This document shows, in pieces, positions 46,701 through 58,558 of a DNA stretch of 64,000 bases. The number at the start of each line of letters is the position of its first letter. Within the stretch, counting starts at the first letter, position 1. This DNA comes from Knoxdaviesia capensis (Eukaryota > Ascomycota > Sordariomycetes > Microascales > Gondwanamycetaceae): positions 1,545,565 to 1,609,564 of the forward strand of contig LNGK01000006.1 in NCBI GenBank assembly GCA_001510575.1. The letters run 5' to 3'. Under the pieces are notes generated by a model. That model saw only the letters and a program-made list of their open reading frames with translations. It did not search any database and had not been told where the DNA came from. The position numbers and the translations under genes were made by a program.

Positions 46701-49700
46701 ACAGACACGGAACAAGATTCTGCTATCCCTGTATCGTCGGTCTGCCCACATAAACAAGAAGGGCCGGCCTACCCGTCCAGCGACACTTGCACACATCCAG
46801 TATAGTATGTGCATTCACACAGAGCAGCAAACGGGCGGACCAAGGCCTTGCTTGCATCAGGCCAAATAGAGAAACAGGGTCCGCTACCTTAAAAGGGCCA
46901 ATAAGACACCAAAAGAAATCTGGGACCTCAGATCTGGTTCTCCTCCCCCTCTCTCAGTCGTATAATAATATACTGTCATAAAGTTAGCAGTTTTCCCTAT
47001 GGAACTTTTCGATGTATCCGTCGATGCACGTTGCAACAGGAAGCGAGATGGAGGGGCGCAGGGAGATACGTGATTGGCCGACCACAAGCGAGAGAGAGTG
47101 CGAGTGAAACCGAATAAATGAGCACGCACACAAGTCAGAAAGCCGCATTGCTGTGAAGTTTAGTACTGAACATACATACAGATATATCAAGTACTATACA
47201 GCATAACAGATAGGTACTGTACATATGTACATGTGTGTAAAGGACATACTACCGAATCTCCATCACCTCGTGCTTTGATCCTCCCTCCCCCAGGAACGTA
47301 TACATATATGTATAAATATAGGTATGCTCGGGATACTGGTTCACCTAAAAGTTCTCCGTTATCAAAACCTGGCCCGGAAAACAACATCTCCCTCCTCTCG
47401 GGGCTGCTTATGCACTTATTTACCACCTCTACGGAGTATACGGAGTAAAGCACGATTACCGTACGTACTACATACAGTACTGGCATACGACAACATACAC
47501 ATCACATACAACACCCCTATCACATATACACACATATAACTAAGGATTCAGTCACGGAAATCCCACTTCGTTAGATGTACTGTCCACTACATAGTGGTAG
47601 ACCCCTTCCAGCCCGAAATTCCGCCCCCGGCAACCTCATCCCCGGCAATCAGTGTTCTTTTTCTTTTCTTTTCAGTTGTCCGCGCCCCGCCGTCCCTTTT
47701 TCCGTCTCTCCGAACATCTGAGCATCTGTCCCTTGTCATAACCCTACTGTACATACTATATGAACCCAAAGGATGTACTGTACACTATACGTAAACCATA
47801 CCAATCGCCAGCACCCTACCACCTTTATGATGTTTCGGCGATACTTATCGGTGTTTAAAATGGCCTCCCTAAGTGTGTTCGTTAAAGGGGGACTTGCATC
47901 ACGGCCTTGTCATCACCAGCCGGGCTTCCATCTTCAAGGGCAAGAAAAGGAGTAAGACTGAGCTGGTATGTACTATAGATTCAACCCCCTATATGAGGGC
48001 GAACTCCCTCCCCTACCTACACGATTTCTTTTTTGAGGGAATGACATATTTTTTCTCCTCCCATTGTGTGATACTTCCAATAGAGCCTAAATATCGAAAA
48101 CTCAACAAAAGCAAAAAGGTCCTGGCGTCAGATCTGGGGAAAGGGCGGGCGGAAAACATTTAGTGGGTGAGAGCAACACTGGAAACGGAGTCAGCTTCGG
48201 CGCTTCTTCGTAATTTCATGGTATTATATCTATCAGGCAACCCACACCACAAAGCCCGCGAGAGATGAAAACCCTTCCCACCGAATCTCAGAAGTCATAT
48301 GAACGGAAAGGAAGGGGAGAAAAGAAAAGGCACGGAACACCGGTCCAGTGGAGACTCAGCGTTCCATTTTCTCGCTTGATCTTCAAGGCAACTGACAGGG
48401 GAGACCGAGAGTGAGGAGCAGGACATGCCTATTGTTGCTTTCATACCATACAATACCCACGTACAGTACAATAGTGTCGTAGCTTGACTTTCTCCTCTGA
48501 TCTTAGCTAGCTGGTTTCCCTTCTTCTTAATAAGTATAAACCATTCGCCTGAACCAATGCAACACTCAGTCGGCAATATCGTTTGTCCTTGGGCCGAGGA
48601 TGAGCAGGATCTTTCTGTGGTTACACGTCTTATTCTGGAAAATTGTAACGAGGAGGGCCGAAATCTTGATGGAGCCACCCCACCGTGAACTCTAAACATG
48701 CACGTATCTCAAAGTCCTCGCTCCGAGTCGAGTTGCATGTACTGTACAATTCATGCAATGGGACTGCATGCAGGATACTAAGAAAATCCTAACGCCCAGA
48801 CTGTGAACTTGCCTGTTTGGGTATTTATCTCGCTGCCTGTCTTTGAACGGCTCTCTGTTTCTCTTCTATCGGTATACATGCAGCACACACGACAGACATG
48901 CACGCAGGCATCAATCCCTTCCATGTTGAGACGCGCATCTGCAAATGTCAAGCACTGGAGAACTCCCACTCAGATCAGTCTACCACGATACCAGGGCACA
49001 TATCTAGCATGCGTAAGGACTGTAGTGTACTTAGTGCAGTATCAAGTACAGTATATACCACTACGAGTCACGACTACAGTAGTATATATATAACTACTGT
49101 AGTGTATGTATCGTATTTCGTCTCTCCCTCGGTCTTGTTCCCACAGAGGAACAACGCCAACCTATCGGACGTCGATACCTGTTGACAAGGGGAAGACGAC
49201 CCCGGAGAGAACAAAGCCACTCCCGCCCGTAAGGTTGTGTTATAACGGACCTATAAGCAAGGGCCAGACGACCAGAATAAAATCCTAGAACATGCTGCCC
49301 ACATTAAATTTCCAAAGGGTTCCGTCTCTCGTCAAAATTGTCGAAATAAGGCTTAGCGTTGCTGCATCCCTACTCGTCTTTCCCACGTAACCGCTGTTTC
49401 GTTTTCTGTGGGTAGGAAAGAACATATTTATTTTTATATTCTTTTCCTTTTGGTTCAACTTGTTTTTTTCTTGTTTTTTTTCTTTCTAGGTAATTGGATC
49501 ACACAAGAAGAAGAGAGAAAGCAACACACAGCACACACAAAGGACCCCCAAGGGAATTGGAATCTTCTACTCAGTAAGCAACTTTCCATAAGTAAGTTCC
49601 TCTTGGCCGCTTTGTACAGTAGTATACGCGAATTTCAAGCTTTGGGGTCCTTTTGACGAGGAGATGGGCATTACAACTCGGCGTTGTTTCGGTCAGGAGG

Positions 49701-50645
49701 CCTTTTTTGGGCCCAGTCTCTCCTGATCCTGCTGAATCCCGCTGCTGAATCCCCAATCCGGGCTTGTCAATATACCGTCGCCGAAGTCGCCGACCTCTCC
49801 CGGCGACTGCCCCGTAGGATTTGGTTGCCCGGCACTGGACCTCATAATTGTCCCCGTCCTGCTCCCATCTCTAATAAATGTGCTATGCAGAGAGAGACAT
49901 TTACATATGTGCATTCCTGAACTCTGCTTGCTCCAACAGCATCCAGCTCGCACTGCTTCCCCTTCCGCGGTTCCCCAACATCATGCTGTGACCCTCAACC
50001 TCCTCCGTGCCTGTCCCAGCCATGCAGCTGCGAGGTCAATGCTGAGTTGCGTGTTAGTAGGTGAGAAGATGCCCATAACTTGCAGGAAGTAAATGTGGCG
50101 GACATGGTCCAAGCTCAGCCCATTCCCAGCATGACGAGGAGAAGGAATGGCGCGGTCCACGAGGTTTTGGCTTCTGCATTGAATCTTTTCAACTCCTACC
50201 TTCGAAACGCCGGGCTGAAGATATCAAATCACAGGAGTCAGTCCGGTCTACGTTAGAGGATGTTTTTAGTCACTATTCCCTATCAAGGTAAAAAGGAGTC
50301 TGACACTGATGAAACGACAGCAGCGCCTCGCCAGGAAGACGGCAACACATGAGCCTACAGTCTGGTCACCGGTGTTTCTTGAAATTTAATGCTAGCTGGC
50401 CTTGCTGTCAATGCAGGAAGCGTGTGTATCACCAGATCACCAGTGGCTGCATGGTTTTTCATGCCCAATTCCCTAATCATCACGCGGACTGAACGAAGCA
50501 CGTAACTCACGTATATTTGGCCTAATTCAGACTAGGTATAACAAGCGGTGCATACAACTTGTTTTCCCTCTCTCTCCAAAGTCAATGCTTCTTAAACTCA
50601 CTGCCATTACGCAAGAGTGACGCAGAAACTCTGTGTACCTCCCCA

Positions 50646-52089
50646 TCATGCATCTTGCAGCCGCTTCTCCGGTGCCGAGGCTGCGTCCAGAGCCACTTTA
50701 TATAGCTCGTTCAGGTTGAACTTCTTGAGTTCGTTGTAACGAACGCCGTCCACGACCGAAATGCCACACACGTTCTAGTTCAGACAAAGGTAACACTTAG
50801 TACGTCATGTATCTCCCCTCAGCCGCCGAACAAAAGAAGAAGAGCTCGTGAACCCCGGGGCTCCTAAAGCGGGAGGTTGTACTGACCTTGAAAACTTCGA
50901 CGAGAATCGTCCGGTCGGGCTTATCTAGGCTGACGTGGTGGTCTTTCGATACCTCGTTGGCAACCATCTTGATGATCTCACTCGAGCTGAGAGTGTTATG
51001 GTTCCGCTTGGTCAGGCGGATGGCATACTAGAAAGCGAAAAGAAAAGGGCATTGCAAATGTTAGTTGGAAAGTCGGTCGGAGAGAACAGCGGCCGTGGGC
51101 CTGACATACCGATGCAAGGTCCGCCGGAGTGGGTTCCACCAACGCTACTCGCTCGGGCTGCCCGGTGGGTTTCTCGGTCGCACTTTCCCCTCCTTCCGAG
51201 GGCTTATCCTTTCCCGAGACCTCAGCCGCGCTCTCCGCCGCCGGCTTGAGCGCAAACTTCCCCTCCAGAGTCTCCCGCGCCAGCGCCACAATCGACGGAA
51301 TGGTGGCCTTGCCCGTCGAAATGACCGGCGACAACCGGTTGACGTGGCGAGACTTGCGTTCCTTGGGCCCGGAGCACTTCAACGCGTCCGCGCAGATCTC
51401 CTGCGTCAGCTCCACCGGGTCGACCGGCGCCAGTGTCCGGATGAAGAACACACACTCGATCCCGGTACGGATCGCCACGAACGCCCGGCCAGACACGCTG
51501 GGCTTCTTCTTGCTGTTCCCTTTCATGCCGGCCAGCTCCCGCTGGATCGACGCCTCGATATCTTCCTCCTCGTCGTCATCCTCGCCGGTCGGGCCAGTCG
51601 ATGCCTCATCGACTGGCGGCTTGATCCCATACAGCTTCTCTCCATACTATTATGCAGCTTCAGTGGTTAGTGACAACCCCCCCAAATATGCAAGCGTAGC
51701 TAGGTCATTAATCGGGGGCGGCTTTACCTCCTCAAATAGTCGGATCATCTCAACAATGGCCTTTTTCTCCAGGCCCCGCTGGCAGGTCACCCAGATTCCC
51801 GCATCCCCAACTTCGATGAGGTTGCCCTCGTCAACAAGCTTTGTTCTCTTGACTTGTTGGTTGGTTGTCTGCCATTTTCCACCGCTGCCCTAGATGTTTA
51901 TGATACGCAATTAGCATTTGAAGCTTAGCTTTCCCGCATCCTATACTCCGGCAGGAGCTTGTCGAGCACACGGCCAGGAGTCGGACGCCGAAGGTCTCTA
52001 GAAATCTCAATATCACCAACCTTATTTCTCTTTCGGAGGTTTCCGGCGGCATCTCCACCACCCTTTCTCTTGCCGCCTTGTTCACCCAT
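50646..52089 (-). CDS. TAN1: TAN1-like THUMP protein for tRNA ac4C12
   Basis: Five exons, 52021-52089, 51728-51889, 51110-51646, 50887-51027 and 50646-50774, all phase 0, encode 345 aa. The Gly/Lys-rich start (MGEQGGKRKGGGDAAG) leads to GIWVTCQRGLEKKAIVEM and an acidic insert, then the THUMP domain: IRTLAPVDPVELTQEICAD, SRHVNRLSPV, YAIRLTKRNHNTLSSSEII and VSLDKPDRTILVEVF, ending VCGISVVDGVRYNELKKFNL. Tan1 is the RNA-binding adaptor that lets Kre33/NAT10 acetylate cytidine 12 of serine and leucine tRNAs. The first donor (GTTGGT) is weaker than the others but is the one that keeps phase. Confidence 0.9.
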
Positions 52090-52657
52090 TGTCAAGAAAC
52101 CAAAGCTTAAATCCCGAAGACTTTGAACGGTAACGGTAAAAGGATGGTGAGATTTCGTGGGTATGGACGGGATTGGGTAATCAGGACTCAGTCCAACCAA
52201 TTTGATGGTAATTAGGAGACTGGTAGAATTAAGAGAGAAAAATAAAAATAGGGATGGGAAATGAGCTAAGGGTGGCCTGTCAGAAAAGAAGCTCGAGTAC
52301 AATCCTGAAATGTTGAAACCAAGCAATTATTTAATCAATCGGTGGGCGAAAATTAATTTCTGAAAATGAAATCACGAATCAGATCGAAACCCTAAGCAAC
52401 CCCAGCTCAACTGCAAACGCTTCATTCACATACGACGAACACTTTGCTCATGCATTTTTGAATTGACGTACATTTTTTATTCTTTCATACAACCTCCAAT
52501 CTATAGTTCCATTATTCCCTTAATCCGTCATTGAAAAAAGACGCCGAAAAGTATCGCGTGAAAAACTCCAAAAGCCAAGCAGACTTGACAATACAAAGCG
52601 GCAAACAAAAAGTATTAACTCCATCCTAACTCAGTCACTAATGCTCGTTAAATTGGT
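52090..52657. other. TAN1 upstream and PDC downstream flank
   Basis: The TAN1 leader and promoter joined to the 3' flank of the pyruvate decarboxylase gene. Nothing else was seen. Confidence 0.5.
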
Positions 52658-54587
52658 TTACGCGAGCTTGGCATTGTTCTTTGCGCTGGCCTCGGCGGTC
52701 TTCACCATGGCGGCCGGAGCGTCCATCTTGGGCATGTACACCTCGACGAACTGGAGACCCGGGAATGTGTTGAAATCCTCGTTCGTGAGAAGAGCCTCGA
52801 GCTCATCCTTGGTCTTGGCCTCCAGCTTCTTGGTGGTCTTGTCGGAGCCTCCGAACACGGTGACGAGATCCTTGTACTTCCAGTACGGGATGTCGTTGTA
52901 CTCGGCTTCCATTCCGTGGATGAACCGCTCAATGGTGTAGCCGTCGTTGCAAATAACGAAGATTGTCACCTTCAAGTGGTGGCGAATCATGGTGGCAAGC
53001 TCCTGGGCGGTCAGCTGGAACGAGCCATCACCAACGAACAGGATTGTGCGGCGGCCATCAGCCAGATCCTTGGCTGCCAAAGCGGCACCCTGGCAAGCTC
53101 CGACCGACCAACCGATACTTCCCCACAGGACCTGAGAAAGGGCGGTGACGCCAGCGGGGAATGCAGTCTCCCAGATACCAAAGTTGGCGGTACCGGTCTC
53201 GGTGACCACGATATCATTCTCACGCAGGAATGTGCTGACTCTGGTCCACAGGTAGGAGTGAGTGATGACCTCCGGAGGGAAGACCTCGCCAGTGACAGCG
53301 ACGGGCATGGGCGGAGCCACGGGCCGCTCAATGGGGATGACCGACAAGCGCGACATGTCGATACGCTCGGTGATCTTTCTCAGGACACCCTTCATGCGCA
53401 CTCCAGGGTATTGCGAGTAGCGCACGACGCAGTTGTCGCTGTGGAAGTCGATGGTCTGGAGTTGGGATGTGCGGTAAGAGAATCCGGCGGTGTTGAAGTC
53501 ACTCTGTTGATTGAGACAGTTAGTATCTGTCTGTGGCGCACGAGGTTTGGTGATGATTAAGTATTAATTGCTTACCTTCATGGCACCGACGGTCAGGATC
53601 AAATCCGACGACTCGACGATGTTCTTCACGTCGTCGTGAGAGCCGCTACCGGCATAGACACCGCCAAAGTTGGCGTGGGTCTCGTTGACGGCACCCTTAC
53701 CCATGGGGGTGACAAAGATGGGAATGCCGGTCTTTTCGATGAAGTTGTGCACCTCGGGCAGAACACGGTGACGGATGGCGCAGGCATCGACCAGCATGAT
53801 GGGAGACTTGGCCTCGTGGATGTACTTGAGGCAGACGTCGACGACGTAGTCCTCGCGGGCCTCCTCGTTGACGGGGTCTTCGAGATCAATGGGCACCTTG
53901 AGACGCTCACCCTCGACCTTCTTCTGGGCCATATCTGTGGGGAGCATGATATAGACGGGACGGCTCTTGACGACACACTCGCGGATGGCGTGGTCAATCT
54001 GCTGGGCGATCTCGGCGGGGTTCTGGAGATTCTCGACGCAGCACGACACCTTAGCGTTCATGTCGGCGAACACGTTGAAGTCGTCGGTGGTGGAGCCGTA
54101 CGAGGTGCCGTTGGAGCCGTTTCCAAGGGTGTGGTGGAGCAGAAGGTGGCTCTTCTGCGAGACGGTGGATGGGGATCCGACAATGTGGATGACCGGAACG
54201 TGCTCGGAGAAGGCTCCAGCCATACCGTTGATGGCGGAGAGCTCGCCGACACCGAAAGTGGTGACAATGGCCGAGACACCGGCCACACGAGCGTAGCCAT
54301 CGGCAGCGTAGGCTAGATAACAGATGGTGGCGAGAACGAATCAGCGTGCTGCAGCTATGGTATACATATACGTATGTGCGCATATAAACAAGCGGTTACG
54401 TCTACTTACCGGCGTTCAGCTCGTTGACATTTCCAACCCACTTCAGATCACACTCGGAAATGTAATCCAGGGCAACCAAGTTGTAGTCACCGGGCAGGCC
54501 ATGGACGGACTTGATGCCGATCTGGCGAATACGGGTGAAGAGGTAGCGTGAGACGTCGACCGGGTCCTTGTACGGAGTATCAGTCAT
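52658..54587 (-). CDS. pdcA: Pyruvate decarboxylase
   Basis: Three exons, 54410-54587, 53576-54312 and 52658-53503, encode 586 aa. The catalytic Glu lies in [17 protein letters not shown], the paired His in [11 protein letters not shown], and the thiamine-diphosphate/Mg motif starts at [16 protein letters not shown] and ends at CNDGYTIE. The enzyme converts pyruvate to acetaldehyde and CO2 in the cytosol and leads to ethanol during fermentation. The C-terminus is Ala/Lys-rich ([13 protein letters not shown]). The start [16 protein letters not shown] is favoured over an in-frame Met four codons earlier. Exon phases 1 and 0 restore conserved junctions. The strong third-position C bias suggests high expression. 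Confidence 0.95.
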
Positions 54588-57240
54588 GGTGGATAGCAAA
54601 TGGGGGAGAGATTAGATAGAGGGTGGGAGTAGCTCGGTGGTAATTATTGAGGGGTAATTAATGAGGCTGTATTGGTGATACAGCTTTAGTGATGTAGTTA
54701 AGGGGGGGAAGATGAAATATTAGTGAGGAGATGAGGAGATTGATGAAAAGACGAGGGGAAGAGAAGATGTTGGTGTATTATGATGATGATGAATGATATA
54801 GAAGGAGGAAGGAGATATAAAGTTGGGAGAGAAGGAAGGCTCGAGGGAAGAGAGCAGAGACAAGTTATATATGTATTCCAGCCAGCAACATGAAAGCTTT
54901 ATTCTACCTTAGAGGAGGGACTAGTTGGGAGAGGTATTTACTACCAGACCTTCTTTCTGACGTTTGGAAGAGGGGCCGTTCCTAGCTTCCTCTCCAACAG
55001 CTTCCCAGCTTTCCAACACACCATCAACACAAACAAGACCGAATCCAGCCGAGCCGGGATATCTCACCCACCAAATCGTTACGGACGAGCAAGCTGCCAC
55101 AACCAGTATCAAAGCTTTTGCTGTGCACCACCACAATATGACGACATCATGCGAGCCTCTAGCTTGGAAGCTGTTTCATTCCCGACGGTCCAGAACTGGT
55201 GGGATTCCGGTGGCCTTCCCGGACACATAGGCTGTAAGGAAGGATAATAATAATTACAACCCACCAGATAACAAAGCCCAATGCTCGTGTTAGGAAGAGA
55301 CACGACACGACACGATGCATAGTGAGGCAGTCCACTGATCCTTGTTCGAAAGCATCTGCTCGGCGAACTCCTTGGTGAGTGTACGATGTATGCGCCAAGC
55401 TGTTTAACTGGGCCACTGGAACATGTTCAGCTTCCAGTTAGAGGTGCACTGTTAGCCAGGCCTTATTGGTTCCAGATACACGAAAAGCAAGTCAGATCGG
55501 AAGGGAAACAGCGGCCCAGGGATGCTGGGTATCGCCGCATTCGGCGGGCCTTTTTTTTTTTTGTTTTTTTTTATTAATATATATAGAAATATATATATTT
55601 TTAAAACTGGAACCTCCAACCACAGTTCCCACTTTCTGCATCAATCATCCCACCTCGAACATCCCATTTGAAGTTCGTACGAGCAAGCACGATTCCTGAA
55701 GCCCTGCTCTCTCACTCTTCCGAATTGCCCGAGTTCTGGACGCTTCGTCACTGCGTCTGCGCCCCGGAAAAACAGGAGCGCTGAACCGGCACCAGCAGGT
55801 TTGAACAGTCTAGAAGGTTGCTGTTACTTGTCAATTGTCGGTGTTCTCTTTTAATATCATATTTTCTTTTCTTTTTTTTTTTTATCTCGCTTTTCTTTTT
55901 TAGTCTTAATCTATTTCTTTCAACTAAGAAACCCGTTCGTGTCCAGTAGTTATCATCCTTTCAAATGGATTCTGTGGATACATCTTGCTGTTTTACCTAA
56001 AGCCGCATGGGGTTTTTTTTCTTTCTTTTTTTACTGATCTGGCGACGAAACCATCTGTATTGGGACCTTTTTACCCTGACAGGAGAATCCGTGCCACCTG
56101 GACTTCTCTTTCGTGTCCTGATTATCTCTGTATCGTAAGTCGTCGTTGCTGTGGTCGTTGTTCGTTAGTGGGGGCCAGTCCTTGCCTTTTTCTTGTTTTT
56201 CTTCCACTGTCGGACCACTGTTCGGATCTGCTCACTTTTATAGACAGTTGGCGTGAACAGTCTCGTATCTTTCCCTAGATAGCCGCCGGATCTACTGTGC
56301 CTGTTGCTCTGTCCACTTTTTCTTGTCTTGTTATTATCATTTTGAGCCTCCATGTAGCGGGCTTGGCTGTTTTTTCACTTCATTCCATCAGCTGTCCTCC
56401 ATCGCCGATAACCAGCTTTCTGGCGAGATATTCGCCTCTGGTATTCCCAGATGGGAATAGTATCGTGGGATGACAAGTGGTTGGCGGAATTGTCTTTCAG
56501 AACAACCCTCCTTCGAACCTCTGTGTTTGATGCGCACCTTGGAATCGCGCGAGTGTCCCGCGTTCCCCGAGAGTCCTTGCTTGGGTTATTCGATTTTCCC
56601 AAGTCTTCTTCGCAACAACCATGGTTTTTTTTTTGTCTTCTCAGTTTCTCCCTCCTCCAGCCAGCACATCTTCATCAGTATCCGGGAACAACTTCTGAGG
56701 GGAGAAGTGTGATGGAATCATTACCACGCACAGTCGAAGTCTATTTCAGAGGGGAGAGCTCTCCCAGTTTGGGCCGTGCAAAAGGATGAATCGTCCGTAT
56801 GCCAGCCAAGATCCTTCCCCGCTCCCCCATATTCCTTCCGGCCCATATCATACAAAAAGATAGCAAGATATATGCAGCAAGACAACACCAATCGTACAAA
56901 AATGAAAAGACAAAAACCCTGAACAGCACGCGACTATGCCTGACTTGCTCGGTCAAAACCAAAAAAAGAACAGAATGAAAAGCTAATACGGAAATCCTTT
57001 GAAGAAGGATCGCTCGGTCATTGTTGAAGGAAGTTCAATTCCGGCTGGACCGCTTCCCAGAGTTCTGAGCGTGGTCTGGATTCCAGAACAGGTCTGGGGA
57101 ACACCAATTGGGAGTTCACCAACCCGATTAATATCGCAGCCACCTTCTCCGGATGCTCGGAGGGCAATATTGCCTCTCCTGGTTCCATGTATCACGGCAA
57201 TCAATGGTATGCATCGTGATTATCAAATGCTTTGGCTCCT
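54588..57240. other. 2.65 kb non-coding stretch between PDC and ERV1
   Basis: 54600-54900 is purine-rich on the given strand, in keeping with a CT-rich leader of the minus-strand PDC gene. 55551-55572 and about 55860-56035 are T-rich. No reading frame matched a known family. 56800-57240 should include the ERV1 3' UTR. The length fits a regulated promoter for a fermentation gene, which is inferred. Confidence 0.45.
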
Positions 57241-57935
57241 TCAATCGCATCTGCCATCCTTCCAACCCGTGCGCCAGCGTTCTTGCCACGTCGAGCAATC
57301 GAATATCGGCTTTCCCAGCTTCTGGTTGACGTTGTTGTGGGCATTGCAAAGCCACAGCCCAAACGTGTCACGGCTGCGCACGGCAGGCTCGTTGTTTACC
57401 AGGTAGGCCTGGAAGTCCTCGGCGCACACCCAGCACGGATATAGCTTGGAGAACAGCTTCACAAACGACAGCATGTCCGACTGCTGTCCGGGCGACGGCG
57501 TCTCGGGGTACGCAGCCGCCATGGAATGCAGGAGCGTCCACGAGCTACGGCCCAACACCTCGACGTCCGGTGGGCAGTCCGACAGGGGTTGAACGGGCAC
57601 GGCGGACTTTTCGCCTGCCTTGACAGACGACTTTGTTTGTGCCGCCCACGACGCGAACGATGTGCAGGACCGGCATCTGATTGAATGATTGTGTGTTAGT
57701 ACAAGCCTTCTCCAACTTAACAAATCACAGGCGTCGTTGTGATAGGAAGCAAAAGTCGGGAGCATTGTAGGGAAGTGAAACTCTATACGAAGCTTCTGTG
57801 CCAGGGACACCACACATACGGTTTGCCATCTTTCCCTAGCACAACGCCCTTGGGGAATTTTTTGGGCACATCTCCAGTCGTGGTTGACTGAGGCGTCGAC
57901 GCAACATCCGGTTGCGCGTCGTCGTTTGATGTCAT
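57241..57935 (-). CDS. ERV1: FAD-linked sulfhydryl oxidase ERV1
   Basis: Two exons, 57820-57935 and 57241-57676, encode 183 aa. The start is MTSNDDAQPDVAS. The shuttle disulfide CRSC is created across the splice junction (KP|CRSC). The FAD domain has LGRSSWTLLHSMAAAYP, the active-site CxxC in YPCWVCAEDF, the structural pair in NNEPAVRSRDTFGLWLCNAHNNVN, and the final Cys pair around FDCSTWQERWRTGW. Erv1 partners Mia40 in the intermembrane space and passes electrons to cytochrome c. Size and motif order match the family well. Confidence 0.94.
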
Positions 57936-58558
57936 GATGCAGCTTTCCAAAGGGGTGGGAGGGAGCCAAGAAAGGAGACAGAAACGAAGAACAAACTCGG
58001 GCAAATGGGGGACTAAAGGAAATCAGACGTAAAGCCACAAAACTGTGAATAGTCCTAGACGAGTGGGATATGAAATCCAAATTTAAAAGCAAAGAAAACC
58101 TCCCGATAACGTTCTCCGAAGCAAAGCGGCGCGATGCGTAAAATCATCCGTTTTTCGGCGATTGGTAATATCCAGAGAGAAACAGCCACACAACCTGAGA
58201 GAAAAGGCGACAAGAGGCGTTGGAACGTTCTGGGTTCTGGTTCTGGTCCTGTTGCACGCTTATCGATAAGAGCTCCTGCGGAATTTTTGTAGGCTGAGAC
58301 CGCCCTCGCATTGCAGAACTTTGCGCAGCGCACTTCAAACCCCACCAATGGCCGAAATTAACAATCTGCATTTATTATATGTCTCTTCTTCTTTCTTCTT
58401 CTGTCTCTATTACACTCATATCGCTCAGATCATTTGGAATATCTGCTAGTACCTAGTCTAGCTGGCCAGATCTGATTAATCGAGAGTCAAGCCGGACTGC
58501 ATCAACTTCAACCCCCTCTCCACAACACCCCTCCATCTCCGTCTCGAAACCCGCAGAA
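57936..58558. promoter_or_regulatory. Divergent ERV1-HEM4 spacer
   Basis: The 623-base shared upstream region of a redox gene and a heme gene. A CCAAT box in each orientation occurs (CCACCAATGG near 58341; ATTGG near 58161). A common Hap-type input is possible but unproven. Confidence 0.4.

Larger units (their letters stand above)
42142..50645. other. 8.5 kb gene-free stretch
   Basis: No frame on either strand resembles a known protein or shows sustained coding character. 42300-44400 is purine-rich on the given strand (a CT-rich leader for the minus-strand kinase-like gene is plausible) and includes two GA microsatellites. A ten-base G run is at 45119-45128 and a CA run at about 45616-45638. 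Between 45550 and 49620 the palindrome-like words TACTGTAC/GTACAGTA recur eight times. TACGGAGTA words occur near 45386 and 47426. Scattered splice-like sites (for example GGTAAGTTAAAG on the minus strand near 46055) could belong to non-coding transcripts. No tRNA-like fold was found. Confidence 0.5.

Noticed and set aside
44511..49953. Many 60-130 aa frames in the 8.5 kb desert
   Set aside because: No domain, no codon bias and heavy overlap on both strands; expected by chance in moderately GC-rich DNA.
53636..54316. 226-aa plus-strand frame opposite PDC
   Set aside because: Lies wholly antisense to conserved PDC exon 2; Gly/Val/Asp-rich shadow of biased codons.
56500..56540. Possible tRNA T-loop (TTCGAACC) on the minus strand
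   Set aside because: Flanking bases do not form the T stem, and no matching D or anticodon arm was found.
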